Below are positions 10,047 to 21,036 of a stretch of DNA of 64,000 bases, one piece after another. Position 1 is the first letter of the stretch, and the number at the start of each line of letters is the position of its first letter. Both the position numbers and the translations under genes were made by a program. The notes under the pieces are model-generated. The model worked only from the letters and a program-made list of their open reading frames with translations, was not told the origin of the DNA and did not search any database. The stretch is from Shinisaurus crocodilurus (lineage: Eukaryota; Chordata; Lepidosauria; Squamata; Shinisauridae): NCBI GenBank assembly GCA_021292165.1, contig CM037876.1, positions 282,756,521-282,820,520 of the forward strand, given 5' to 3'.

Positions 10047-10797
10047 ACTTCCCCTAACAATCCCTGTCTGCATAATCTCTCCCAGAGGGGGCGGGAGAGG
10101 CACTGGAGATACAGGGTCAGCCAGACTGATCTCGCATACCAACAATGGGGCACCTCGGCCGGAATCCACAAAGAAGAAGTATGGACCATCAAGAAGGCAG
10201 GGCAGTCTCAAAGAGCTGTAAAGTACCCCAGGAACCACAACAGGTCACCTTCCCCCCCCCCCCCCCGGCAGAAATAAGCCCACCTGACATGAAGGGGCAG
10301 GCATAAGCCCCACCTGACCAGGGAGAGGCGGGAGAGTGGGAAAACCGGGGTAGAAAACCCCTCTCCCCACCCCCTGGGAGTTGTTGGGAACACGGGTGAG
10401 CTGACTACCACGTCGTTCAGCTGTGGCTGGGTTAAGCTGTTCTCTTCCCCGGGTCAGGCAGACCTGGAGCCAGGCAGGAAATCAACCAGCGTAAAGTCTT
10501 TGAGCTAAGGTAACTGCTTGCCGCAATACGCCAGCCTGGGAACCCGTTCATTCATAAAGTCTGAGGTCACACTCAGGTCTTGTTGATGTGTAGTATTCCT
10601 AGAAAGTCTATTAGTTCCGCTCCATTTAACCACTAGTAAATAAAGCCTTATTTGGGTAACGAAAGGCTTGTAGTGCTTTCTCTTCCCTGCGTAGGAGTTC
10701 TGGTCAGTTACACTTGCTTATCTGGGCTATAGCTCAGTGCCGGTTAACCTGTTAAGTGCCGAACTCATGCCGAAGACCCAGTTGCTGGTCTTCCACA
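9972..10797 (+). mobile_element. solo LTR, family 1, plus strand
   Basis: Starts TGTGGAGAAAGCCTGA, ends GGTCTTCCACA, and is flanked by the 5-bp duplication TATAC (9967-9971 and 10798-10802). Length is 826 bp, including a (CA)n tract at about 9994-10042. AATAAA near 10640 is the likely polyadenylation signal. It is the uninterrupted homologue of 3235-4663. The two copies start at exactly the same base, which fixes the LTR boundary. Confidence 0.93.
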
Positions 10798-11060
10798 TAT
10801 ACTAATCTCTCAAATATTATACAAGCTTAACACAAAGCGTTAACTTTGGAGAAACACTTTCTTCTGAATTTCAATGGATTGGTGTAACTCTTGTGTGTGT
10901 GTGGGGGGGGGGTGATGGTGGGGTGTAGGTGTGGATGATGGCTTTTGTAAGCACCGTGTCTTTGGGCTGCTTATAAATTTAAGTCACAGAAGTATTGCTG
11001 TGAATCACTCTCATGATTTAAATCATAATGTGGAAGAGTGGTCAATTATAGTGGAAAGAG

Positions 11061-11272
11061 CAGTGTTGTTTAGTGGTTAAAGTGCTAGACTAGGACCTGG
11101 GAGACCCAGGTTCAAACCCCCATTCTACCATGAAGCCCACTGGGTGACCTTGGGCCAATCATTTACTCTTAGCTTAACCTACCTCACAGGGTTGATGTGA
11201 AAATAAAATGGAGAAGAAACCAAGTATGCTACCCCGAGCTCCTTGGAGAAAGAAGGGTGCATTAGAGAAATA
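11061..11272 (+). mobile_element. tRNA-derived SINE (MIR/CORE-like), copy 1
   Basis: tRNA-like head with A box TTAGTGGTTAAAGTG and B box GGTTCAAACCC, then CTGGGTGACCTTGGGCC, CACAGGGTTGATGTG and GAGCTCCTTGGAG. The same family is at 23757, 24763, 45578 and 59548. Its 3' part resembles L2 tails, so L2 is the likely mobilising LINE (inference). Confidence 0.8.
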
Positions 11273-11639
11273 TAACAATCACAATGCACCATTGGGATAC
11301 AGACCTGTTCACTCACAAGTTAGAAACAGGTATGCAGAGCCAGGCTGATTTTCACCATATGTATTTGCCTGCTTGAGAGAAAGCAGTGAGTCACATTAGG
11401 ATTTTATATACTGGGAGTGACATTGTGGTTATGCACCCCTGCAGGGGTTAACTCCTCCCCCAAATAATGATGTGACAATGTTCAACCTTGCCTGGAAGTT
11501 GTGCTTAACAACATAGAAATCCTGCCTGATAAGCTCAGATCTCTTTGGATAGGTGGTCTATAGTTAGTCAGTGATAACTTGAATGCACTTCTACAAATGC
11601 TCTGAAGTATGGGAGAAATCCAGCAGATTTCAAAGCACA

Positions 11640-11815
11640 CAACATGACTTTCCCCTCCTTTCTTCCCCCTGCAGTTCTCAGCTCCCCCCACCCAATCTGC
11701 TCCGGAGGGTTCCCCAACCCTCCAAAGCAGAGTTTGAGGGTGTGCAGGGGGAATCTCCTCCACCCTGTTTCACTGATGGAAGTCGTTCTGTCAGTAGGAG
11801 GGGTTAATCGGATAC
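11640..11815. repeat. interspersed repeat family (three copies in window)
   Basis: Shares ACCCTCCAAAGCAG-GTTTGAGGGTGTG and adjacent purine-rich blocks with 19350-19565 (reverse) and 22405-22620. Probably a short DNA transposon related to the GGGTTGTATCCAA elements (24009), but termini were not resolved here. Confidence 0.5.
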
Positions 11816-12281
11816 CACCCTATGTTAGTACTTTACATGATCCTGGGTCAAGTCCTAGCATTAACAACAGGATCTGATGCAGTCCAGACTCAATTAAAAA
11901 GAAAAACAAATTGGGACTTCCGGTGAGGTGTTATGGCAGGCTGACATCTCCATGAAGAAATGGAGACACAACATGGCTTGAAAGCTGGCTGGGAAGAGAT
12001 CCCAGTCAGCAAAATCTCCATGGATGAAAGGGATAATCAAGAGCTAACCATATGTACGCTAAAGGCGTCTACTTTGAGGGGCTCCCCCCCCCAAGAAGGT
12101 TTTTACAGCTAGCTTGTGGGTGGAGTAAGACCTGGGGTCTGGGAATTTACAGCTTTGCTCTCAGCCATGCTGGAGACTTTTTAAGGACATTAAGTATGCT
12201 ACCCTCATTTCTTAAAGATTTATGGAATACATCTGTTTATGAACAAAGAGAGATTTTCTCTACAGCAAAGTTGAGTTTTCT

Positions 12282-12531
12282 CTTCTTTTTTTTACTTTTT
12301 TTAAATTGAATTTTCCAAAACAAAAACAAATCATTTGGCTTCCGCCTCTTTGTCTGACAAACATCACCAATCCATATCCAATCTAAGTTTTCTCTATTTC
12401 CACAGAAATAATTGATATCACCTTTACTAATATTCAAAAATCAAAACCCGAAGTTATTAAGTCACTTTCCCTCTTCCCCAAGTTATTAAGTCACTTTCCC
12501 TCTTCTCGGCCTTTTGGCTAAGATCAAGTGT
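12282..12531 (-). mobile_element. retrotransposed insertion with U2 5' end, nested in L1
   Basis: Bounded by a perfect 18-bp duplication AGCAAAGTTGAGTTTTCT (12264-12281 and 12532-12549), the mark of LINE-type retrotransposition. The T-rich left end (a poly(A)-like tail read on the minus strand) shows minus orientation. The right end is the 5' part of U2 snRNA in plus orientation. A 27-bp unit (AAGTTATTAAGTCACTTTCC...) is duplicated at 12451-12506. Inverted snRNA at the 5' junction suggests template switching or twin priming (inference). Confidence 0.8.
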
Positions 12532-12533
12532 AG
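12502..12533 (+). ncRNA. U2 snRNA 5' fragment (pseudogene)
   Basis: 32 bases identical to the first part of U2 snRNA (TTCTCGGCCTTTTGGCTAAG, then ATCAAGTGTAG). The rest of U2 (branch-site region, Sm site, 3' hairpins) is absent, so it is not a functional gene. Confidence 0.88.
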
Positions 12534-12957
12534 CAAAGTTGAGTTTTCTTACAGTGAGTTAAACCTTTTTTCTCAGGACTATAAAAAGAAGAAAAAACAG
12601 GAAGGATTTAAACATTTAAAATCTTTGTGAAAAAAGCTTTATAAAGGGAAGATTTATAAGAACGTTTTGAAACAGAAAAGAGGCTTCCTAATTTTCTTAT
12701 TATTTCTTTTAAAAAATTATTTTTTACGAAAGTGCATATGGGGGAAAGTTGCTAGAAAAAGAGACCAGACCGCCATGGGATTGTCTGTTGTTTATGCTAA
12801 TAGCTTGCCTGTGATTGGAGGATTTTACACAACAAAAGATATGGTAAGGATCTGACTGTGACTTCTACTGTTATGCTGATGAAAAGGCTGGAAATTGCTG
12901 GACTTGTAAAGAGATTCTAGGATCTGGGTTGTGTTTCTTTTTTGAATTCTACTGAAT

Positions 12958-13375
12958 CATGGCTAATTCCAGGAAGAAGATAAAAGGCAGAAGTGGCTCA
13001 ATAAACCTACCTACAGAAAAAAAATGGTCACACCTGATTTGCTTCAGAAATTATTTGAACAATTGGGAAATAAATTGGAAGAGCTTGGAAATAAAATTGT
13101 ACTTTTTGAGAAAAGAATGGATGAGAGGTTTGCAGAGCTGCAGGTGGTGTTGAGAGCACATAATGCAGGCCACATGCTGAAGCTAAGCAGGTATGAGCCA
13201 GGTAGACAATTTGGTTTTATTGGAACTGACAGAAAAAGAATATGGCTTGATATTTAGACCTATCTCAGAGTCTGATGAAGACATTAGAGAAAGAAATATT
13301 AAAAGTTTGGCAAATTGCTTGGACTGGAAAGAGGAAGATATGGAGACAGAAACTGACAAATTTGCAGAATAAATT
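12958..13375 (+). pseudogene. L1 ORF1 remnant (coiled-coil RNA-binding protein)
   Basis: The reading starts at an ATG at 12958 (MANSRKKIKGRSG), shifts frame after about 22 codons, and continues as a coiled-coil segment LLQKLFEQLGNKLEELGNK and MDERFAELQ. After the 5S-SINE fragment it resumes with an acidic PISESDEDIRERNIKSL segment like the start of the L1 ORF1 RNA-recognition domain. ORF1p normally trimerises and coats L1 RNA. Here the frameshift, the SINE fragment and stops abolish it. Confidence 0.65.
13148..13202 (+). mobile_element. 5S-derived SINE head fragment
   Basis: GAGAGCACATAATGCAGGCC and the following ACATGCTGAAGCTAAGCAGG match the head of the SINE at 4683. It ends abruptly without a CR1-like tail, inside the L1 ORF1 remnant. 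Confidence 0.75.
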
Positions 13376-13462
13376 CTATGTTTGCTAGATCAAGAGGAGA
13401 TCTAAGATATATTGGTCCATTGTATAAGAAAGAAGACAAAGGATCAATTTCTCCAACAACAT

Positions 13463-13535
13463 TTTATTTATTTATTTTATTTATTTCTTATATTTATTAA
13501 TCGCCCATCTGGCCGGTCACCCGGCCACCCATTTT
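13463..13535 (-). mobile_element. L2-type LINE 3' tail fragment
   Basis: T/A-rich start, then ATTAATCGCCCATCTGGCCG and GGCCACCC, matching the 3' end of the L2 copy at 57781-57860. CATTTTATT is found on both sides, a likely duplication. Confidence 0.75.
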
Positions 13536-13760
13536 ATTACAAGAATGAAAGTGGATGGTATAGATATAATCGTGATGGATTATTCTGGACAATGTGACCT
13601 TTACTTTCAAGGGACAGATATTTAAATCAATTTTTTTTTAAAAGACGGACTTTGCAGAAAGGTTCAGAAGAGATCTTGGGGGGGGGGGGGGGAATTGGGT
13701 ATACATTTATCTATTAATTCAAAAGAGCCTAAAGACTAATATACAATTGAAGCTGAACTG

Positions 13761-14102
13761 TGGATCCCTGTCCAACACATTCAGCAACATTTACTAACTG
13801 GAGAGGTGGTTATAGGAGGGAGGGAAGGTAGCGGAACAGCGGCATTGTGTGTCCATGGATTTGTACTCTAAATTCAGGGTACATCCATGCCACCCCCACT
13901 GAGATATTTACTCTCCAGATCGGAACATGGGGGCTGAAGCTGCCTTGAAGAGCTCTAGTGCACACTGTAACAACATTTTCAAGAGGCATTCATTCCCACA
14001 CCTCCACAAAAGGCAAAAGAGGGACAGTGAAAAGTATCTAAAAATAGGAACAGTGCCTAGCAAATAGGGTCAGCTGGAGTGTAGTACTGTGATTAGGGAC
14101 CC
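13761..14102. other. intronic sequence, no feature recognised
   Basis: No repeat or exon recognised. Confidence 0.4.
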
Positions 14103-14480
14103 AGGAAGCTACTTTATGTGAGATCAGACTATTTGTTCATCTAGGCCAGTATTATTTATTATTTGCATTTATCTATCGCCCATCTGGCCGGCAAACCGGC
14201 CACCCTGGGCGATGTACAGAAAATAAAACAGAACAAAATACATTAAAACATTTTTCTCCATTAAAATACATTAAAACAGTATAAAATTTTAAAATCTTAG
14301 CCCACCCCATATTCCCACCCCATATATTATCTTCTATTCTGTCTGGCAACAGCTCTCCTGAATCTCACAGGTCTCTCCAATCCCCTGCCACTTGATCCTT
14401 TTATGTGGAGGAGCCAGGGACTGAACTTGCAACCTTCTGCATGCAAAGCATGTGCTCTTACCACCAAGCTATGGTGTCCC
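14103..14480 (-). mobile_element. tRNA-derived SINE (second family), split
   Basis: Minus-strand head CACCATAGCTTGGTGGTAAG...TTTGCATGCAGAAGG with B-box-like GTTCAGTCCC, and a 3' end of GATCAGACTATTTGTTCATC at 14125. It is interrupted at 14155-14335 by an L2 tail (CGCCCATCTGGCCGGC, GCCACCCTGGGCGATGTAC). The uninterrupted form is at 28086-28280. Confidence 0.78.
14155..14335 (-). mobile_element. L2-type LINE 3' end inserted in SINE
   Basis: Matches 57790-57940, including CTTAGCCCACCCCATATTCC. It lies wholly inside the SINE at 14103-14480, so it is the younger insertion. Confidence 0.8.
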
Positions 14481-14499
14481 CCACAACAAGAGTCACTAA

Positions 14500-14627
14500 G
14501 GGCACAATCCTATGCATGTTTAGACAGAAAAGGGCCTACAACTCCCAGCATGCCCCAGCCAGCATGGCTGGAGCATGCAGGGAATTATAGGCCTTTTTTC
14601 TCTCTAAACATGCAAAGGATTGCACCC
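14500..14627. mobile_element. palindromic MITE family A, copy 2
   Basis: Inverted repeat GGGCACAATCCTATGCATGT ... GCAAAGGATTGCACCC with TAA on both sides (14497-14499, 14628-14630). The inner arms carry GGCCTACAACTCCCAGCATG and a partly decayed inverse. Confidence 0.85.
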
Positions 14628-14715
14628 TAAGACTGCTGCCACCTCCATAGCCCTCTATGGCACAGTATGCCAGCGGCAGCCACAAATACATTTCTTTTAA
14701 GGACAACAACACTGG

Positions 14716-14863
14716 TAGGGATGTAACCGCTCACCTCGAGTGGGCGTAGCGGGCCGAAATCAGCCCTGCTCACGCCCGCCAGAGACTCGCTTTGATATAA
14801 GAGTGTTTTGGATTACAAACACGGTTCCGGAACAAATTATGCTTGCAATCCAAGGTATTACTG
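14716..14863 (-). mobile_element. pogo/Tigger-like MITE, partial
   Basis: GGGATGTAAC-GCTC-CCTCGAGTGGGCG through CAATCCAAGGTATTACTG matches the terminal half of the element at 53783-54041. The other end is missing. Confidence 0.75.
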
Positions 14864-16285
14864 TCTTTTGTTTCTCACAGATATCTATCTGTAATAAGTA
14901 CCCAAGGTAAGCAGAGTATACTTGATTTATCTTCTGTATGAAAAATAATAATCAAATTTTGCAGTAACATAAGGATTTTCATGAATTCATTTTCAAACAG
15001 AAGTATACTTTAAATCCCAAAGATTGAGAAACGAGGGGAAAAAAATGGAAAGAAGACATAAATGTTGAAAAAAATGACAAGGGGGGTTCCAGTCAGAGGA
15101 ATCCTAGCACTACCAGTCGAAAGGCACTGTGCACCTATTCTGTCTCTTCCTCAACAGATTTTTAAAATAGATATTTACCCTATTTTTAGAACTATCCAAG
15201 AGAAGGAAGAAGCTGTGGGAAAACACGGGAAGGTTACAAACGGAAGACGTTTATTTCTGGACCTCCGTAAAATTCCATATTTGAGGCAGGGCAATTGCAG
15301 GATAAAAGCCTGGCCTGGAAGCACCCCATGACTAACACACTTATTGTTGCATTAGTTTTCAGAGATAAAAAGCTATTTTACCAGATCCAAGTCGCCTCTC
15401 GTCTATGCCACAGTATATTTACTAGTCAGTGCCACAGCACTCTCTTCTGGAATAAATTCTGAGCTATTAAAAAGGCAAAATGAAAGGATTCAGAATTCTT
15501 TGGGTCTGGGTTGCTGAATTTGATGGGGCTCAACATTAAATACGTGACATGATTAGCTTGGCAAAAGAGAAAGCAATCTGGTAGAAAGTTATAAATAAAC
15601 AAATGGAGAAATAAAGGGTTTGTATATGTACCCTTATTGTTTTTCTTATAAAACTGATTTGAAAATGCAATAAAATATGGCATCAAAACAGTATTGCTGC
15701 CATTTGTTGAATTAAAATCTTGACTCCTCAGAGTGTCCAGAAATACTTTGCCAGAACTTCCATGCTTTTAATGGTAATCAGGTTGGCGCTCAAAGCCAAG
15801 TTTAAAAATAACAGGGGAAGATTTTTAATTTTTTTAAAAAAGGAAACTAGTATCAAATCAACATTCCCTATAGGTTCTCATGGATTTCCATCAAGAGACC
15901 TTTGCTTTCCTAGCTTAGTGCATGGTGTAGTTCAGATCATTTATGCATTCAGCAATTTATTTCTTTACATACCCAGGCAATGAATGTTGAACAAATGTTA
16001 AAAGTCAGATTTTACATCTCCTGAACAATGCAGCCAGTTGATTAAACTAAATTATTCACTCGCCTACTGATGAAATCCAATCCTTGGCTGTTAAGATCAC
16101 AGCAAAGCTTTCTTGGGTTGTTTTTTCAAATGTGATTATTAAAATCAAGGTGTTTAAAAAAATATCTCCATACCTAATATTGATTTGAATGCAAAACGTT
16201 GGCTAGAATATAAGGTGTGTGGGGTTTTTTTTTAATGACAACTTTGCTTTCTCCCACATATTAATATTTGCATTACTTAACAGCC
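14864..16285. other. intronic sequence, no feature recognised
   Basis: A/T-rich, unique-looking. No exon, RNA gene or known repeat recognised. Confidence 0.5.
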
Positions 16286-16380
16286 GTGCAGCCCAATGCT
16301 ATGCACGTTTACTCAGAAGTACATCCCACTGAATTCAAAGGGTTTCCCCCCAGGAAAACATGAATAGGATTGCACTCTTA
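16286..16380. mobile_element. palindromic MITE family C, copy 1
   Basis: GCTATGCACGTTTACTCAGA ... AATAGGATTGCACTC fold back on each other. Same family as 60768-60855, and a half-copy is near 35138-35185 (CTCAGAAGTAAGTCACAG). Confidence 0.65.
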
Positions 16381-18734
16381 GAAAAACCTCTGTTCTCTGC
16401 AATGAAGCCTCTTCAGCATCTTCTAATGGAAGGATGTTTTCACAAGTTATACCAAAAACACCGTTTTGTCTGAAATGTGCCATTTGTGAAGGTTAAGACA
16501 GGGCAGAATGTGGAATGGAAACCTTTTACAAAAATCAAAAAGTACATTATAGTCAATTGCGGGGGTTCACCTTTGGATTACAGAAGCAAAGGTAAAACAC
16601 ACACACACACACACACACACACTGATTTAATTTGTGAAAATGGCATTCAACTTCTTTTTTTCACAAAAATGTGAAACAACTGAAAAAAGACACATACTTG
16701 CCATTAGATGCTGGTTTGTCATACTGTAAAAGAGTCCAGCTCATATTTATTTTGTTTTGTTGTTGTTGTTTATAAGATAAAGGGTAAAAACAAACAAACC
16801 CACCAGACCATCCCAAAGTAGGCAAAGCCTCTTCTGGCCTCTCTTTCAATTCAAAATGTATACTAGAAGCATCAGAATTTTTCAGTGAGATGGGGAGAAA
16901 AATCACATTGAGTTCATTCTACATGCTGCTGTGTTTACAAGCCAACTTTCACAAAAGCTGGGTCAGAAAGGAGTACGTAGCTTTGTACGGCGCGCATGCA
17001 AAGGCAGCTCTGTCTCATCATTTAAGGTTCTCATCTCAAATCTCCAGTTAAAAGCAAACAGTTGTTACCTCACCTCAGTGCTCTCAGGTTACAAATTCAG
17101 TTTAAGACTTTCAGCACTACAGTTTCAAGTATATTGCAGGCAACACATATCTCAACTGTCCCCCCCACACACACATCTGCTTCTGGTTGTGCCTCTCCCC
17201 ATCTTGCTCTTAAATCTTCCCAGACCCACCCACCCCCCGCCCCCACCCCACACACACTTAAAATGAAAGCAAGCCAGGCGACCTCGTGGTACTTACTTCA
17301 GGAGAAGGTGCTGTGTGTCACTCAGTTCACCAAGTTCCTTTAGAATGACTGCCAAAACAGGGCTCCCTTTTGCCTTGCCGGGCTGCGTGTGGGAGTGGTG
17401 TGGGGAGGTATGCATTATGCATGCTTGAGCAGGACCCCTGGCTGTTTGCCTGCCTGTCAGTTGGCCCTGCTCATTTGGTGTGGGCAGGGCATGCAAGGGG
17501 GGGGCGGGGGGGCGGGGAGTGTGCAGCAGGTTACCTTCAAATCAAACAAGGCACAGAGAGAGAGAGAGAGGAGAGAGAGAAGTAGAAGAAGGAAATGGGC
17601 AGAATAATAACAACCTCCAAATCCCTGGGTAACATTTGTGTGTGGGGGGGGGCAGTAATTCCTGAAGGGGGTTGGAAGAGAGGATAGGGGGCCACTGGTT
17701 AGTAGTTTTTAAAGACTGCCTAGAAGTCATCTTTTTTTTCCTTTTCTTTTTTTTGACAGGGAAAACCTGTGCTTTAATGTCAGACATGCCAGGCGATGGT
17801 TACTCTGTGGTGAGGGAAATTTATTATTGATTTTATTTTTTCATTTTCTAGTAGCCGAAGCTCTCTGGGCGGTGTGCAACAATAATTAAAAGCAAGCAAT
17901 AAAATACAGTTAAAAAATAATTAAAACATTATGAAAATTTTAAAACCAATTTTAATTAAAAAAAAAAACAAGTTAATGAAAACACGACCACTAAAACCAA
18001 TTTACTACCCCACCATATACCATTTAATGGAAATGCACTCTGCATATGCTCAGAGGCTTCTTCAAATTCATATCATTCCATGGTCACAAATAACTCTAAA
18101 AGTCAGCCTTTTATGAAGTAGTATTTCAGTTTTAAACCCCCTTTAAAAAAAAAAAGTTCCATCTAGTTTCAGTAACTTTCAAATTAAACTTGTTTCCTGG
18201 ACATGTGAACTGATAATAAATCCTGTTTAGCCCATCTGCCTGTTTAGCCCATCTTACATTCCAGTAGTGAATGTGTCAGTGGCAGGTGACATTTTGATAA
18301 TGATATTTACGGAAGGAACACAATTACTTTCAGCTAAAACAACACAGACAGATCACTAATCATTTGGAGGAACATTTTAAAGCAGCTTTGTTTACAACAA
18401 TGCCATCAGTGCCAGTCACCCCTTTCCCCAGGAGACAATTCCAATTAAAATCAGGATTTAAAATCCACACTGTGCCTCTGTGACTACGAAACAAATCTAT
18501 TAGAAGAGACATTGGCTAACTCTCCCAAAGCCTGCATTTCAGTCTTAAACCTTTGCTAAAAGAGAACCACGTCTTGACCCAGAACCACTATTGACCCAGA
18601 AGTGGAAGCTCCCATAGCCAGTTACCACTGACATCCTGATAACCCAGCCATAAGACCCCCGCCCCAAAAAAACACCACAATTTGGGACAAAAATGCAGAT
18701 GTATGCCCTTCTTTTCTATATCCTTTCTATCAAG
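16381..18734. other. intronic sequence with microsatellites and an L2 tail
   Basis: Contains (AC)n at 16597-16622, a (GA)n run near 17550-17580, and an L2-type tail in minus orientation at about 17840-17935 (GTAGCCGAAGCTCTCTGG, GCGGTGTGCAACAA). Nothing else recognised. Confidence 0.55.
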
Positions 18735-19064
18735 CAGGGCCGGCGTCAAGGATCAGGCACATCCTGAGGGCCCACACGTCAGCAGGGGCCTACTGACAAG
18801 AGCCCCCTAGGCTTGCTCCTCGTCTTCACCATTGTAGAGTGCTTGCTCACCTGCTTCTCGCTCTGGTCGTGATAAGGAGGAGCAGTAGACGCTGCTGCCT
18901 ACTTGCTCACTGGCTCTCTCTGCCTGGCAAGCAGGCAAGTGGTAGCAATGATGAGAAAGAGGATGAGGAGCAAGAGCAGCTGGTGACAATGTTGCTGAGA
19001 AGGTAGACCACTGAGGGCCTATTGAGGGTGGCTTGCCCACAGGCCCCCAAAGACCTGGAGCCTG
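18735..19064. mobile_element. non-autonomous hAT element, second family, copy 1
   Basis: Begins CAGGGCCGGCGTCAAGGATC and ends AGACCTGGAGCCTG. Flanks CTATCAAG (18727-18734) and CTGTCAAG (19065-19072) are an 8-bp duplication with one mismatch. It is homologous in inverse orientation to 28696-29060 (shared TTGCTCCTC, GAGAAAGAGGATGAGGAG and TTGCTCACTGGCTCTCT blocks). Confidence 0.85.
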
Positions 19065-19072
19065 CTGTCAAG

Positions 19073-19238
19073 GATAAGGTCATAGCTTACTTGCTTTGCA
19101 TGGAGGTCCCAGATTCAACCCCCAGGAACTCAGGTCACTGCGCTGAAACTCTGGACAGCCACTGCTAGTCAGAACAACAACACTGCAGTACATAGATTAG
19201 TTAGTCTAATTCTGGTATAAGGCAGCTTCATATGTTCA
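19073..19238 (+). mobile_element. tRNA-derived SINE (second family), decayed
   Basis: GTCATAGCTTACTTGCTTTG, then CAGATTCAACCCCCAGG (B-box-like) and the 3' signature ATAAGGCAGCTTCATATGTT. It directly abuts the hAT target duplication. Confidence 0.75.
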
Positions 19239-19349
19239 CTCAGTGAGTACAACATCAGCTAATGAGATGCCCGTGGCAAACAGCCATTGTAGAACAGCCA
19301 CTGCAGACAGAGCTTCCACTATCATTTTGCATTACCTCAGATGCAACAC

Positions 19350-19565
19350 TGTTAGGGTTTTATCCAATTATAGACCCTCCCGCTGATGGAATGGCTTCAG
19401 TCAGCGGAACAGGGAGGGGGCGATTGCCCCACCTCCTGCAGCCTTCTGCACACCCTCAAACTTTGCTCAAGGGTTGGGGAAGCTTCAGTGGGCTTCACGA
19501 GGGAAGAAGGAATGAGAGAGTCCCACTGTGCAAGCAGAAGTCCACTCATGCGCTGCTGGATTTCA
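19350..19565. repeat. interspersed repeat family, second copy
   Basis: CACACCCTCAAACTTTGCTC and AAGGGTTGGGG are the reverse of the 11640-11815 copy. TTTTATCCAATTATAG at the start recalls the GGGTTGTATCCAA terminus. Confidence 0.5.
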
Positions 19566-20889
19566 CCTTTCGTAGACACCACTCAGGCAATTCAGCTGCA
19601 AGTAGTCAACTGATGTCATCGGGGAGTAAGATGTCAACATGATGTAAATGCATGTATGACATGAATAAAACATCACAAGAGTTCTGGCAAAGCAGGTAAG
19701 CCACTTCCATGATGGAAGCCATGAAGATTTGTTCCTGAAGGAAAGGAAAAAAACCAGGAGTGTTGTCCTACTTGGTATCTTCATTCTGTTCCTAGACTGA
19801 ATTGGAATCAGAACAACATTTGGAAGCTCTTAGGGGCCAAATAGGAGAACAATATTCAGGCAAATCCTCTAACGTTAAGGATGCAAATGAAGCCTCGATA
19901 ACATTGCCAAACATGATGGATCCATTCAGTATTCTTTCCGCCCTCCTGCGGCAGCTTTACCCAGCCTTTGATCCTCAGAGAGAAGAACTTTTGAGGGGCA
20001 ATACTGAGGCAGCAAAACCAAGGAGGCTGGAACAGCATACCCAAGCTTTGTTCCCTGGTTTATGGCCACCAATTAGAGCTCATAATTCATTCAGCTGCCA
20101 AGAACAGTCCCCATCCTGGCATGGCATTCTAAAGATAGGGATGTCACTGGCAAAGTGGTGTCAGGCAAACTCACATTATGGGGTGGGGTGGGGAATGGGC
20201 TTACATTATTGACTTTGGTTACTTACTCTAGAGTAAAAAAGGAAAATAAAGTGTGCTTTGGGTCTAAATCATGCGGGGAGCCTACACATATCCAACAGGC
20301 TCCCCACTCCAGATCTTCTCCTCCACACCAATGTGTAGAGGGTGGAGGGGCAGGGTGACAGGGATGCCTGCAAACACAGCCCCCAATTCTCTCCCTCATC
20401 GAATGAGCTATGAACGCCTGAAGAGGGCTAAAAGGGCCCTTGGCAGAGTTCCGTAACTGCAGAACCTTCAGACTATATTACAGACAAGCTAAATGCAAAT
20501 TGGTTCATTCTTGCTTCAGGGTTTTTGGAGACTGAAACCTCTCAGGGACAGGAGCAGGGGGGCTGGCGGGGCTGGCTTTGGCATAGAACTTTGCTACACA
20601 CAGCTGTTAATCCGCTGTATCTACAGTACTTTCAGTTTCATCCCAGAACTGAGATCCGAGTACTATGTGAAGAGCATTTCCTTTCTGCTACATAATCTCT
20701 AGGTGGCACTGTGTTAGAGCAGAATAGTGCAAATACACAAGTGGAAAAAGTGTTTTCTTTTGCTTTCTCAAATACTACCACATTTCCCTTGCTCTAAAAA
20801 AAAATGTCAACAAAAGTGCTGTTTAAAAACAGAAGCAAAACTGGAGGGTCACAACATCATCTAAAAACCTGTAAACAACTGTGAGTAGA
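19566..20889. other. intronic sequence, no feature recognised
   Basis: Open frames here (such as 19802-20212, plus) show no recognisable protein and no flanking splice signals that I would trust. Confidence 0.45.
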
Positions 20890-21036
20890 TTTCATAGATC
20901 ATACAGTTGGAAGGAGCCTACAAGGCTATCAAGTCCAACCCCCTGCTCAATGCAGGAAACTAGAGGAGGGGTCTCCCATCCAAGTAATAACCAGGCCTGA
21001 CCCTGCTTAGCTTTCCACGCTCAGACAAGCTAAGGA
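20890..21036 (-). mobile_element. 5S rRNA-derived SINE with CR1-like tail
   Basis: Reverse of the copy at 47358: GGTCTCCCATCCAAGTAATA, CCAGGCCTGACCCTGCTTAG and CTTTCCACGCTCAGACAAGC give the 5S internal promoter. TTGGAAGGAGCCTACAAGGC and AAGTCCAACCCCCTGCTCAA give the CR1-like tail. Confidence 0.85.

Larger units (their letters stand above)
11905..13760 (+). mobile_element. L1-like LINE, 5' region, truncated at 3' end
   Basis: Begins GACTTCCGGTGAGGTGTTAT, typical of the 5' end of reptile L1 copies, and runs through a 5' UTR into an ORF1 remnant at 12958. It is interrupted by a TSD-bounded insertion (12282-12531), a 5S-SINE fragment (13148-13202) and an L2 tail (13463-13535). No ORF2 was seen. 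The right-hand end is approximate. Confidence 0.7.

Noticed and set aside
9756..10277. 173-codon plus frame with a His-Thr run
   Set aside because: The run is a (CA)n microsatellite within a solo LTR. No domain is recognisable.
12502..12533. functional U2 snRNA gene
   Set aside because: Only the first ~32 bases are present; no Sm site, 3' box or upstream element.
19802..20212. 136-codon plus frame as a possible exon
   Set aside because: No recognised homology, no convincing splice sites, and a length expected by chance in 64 kb.
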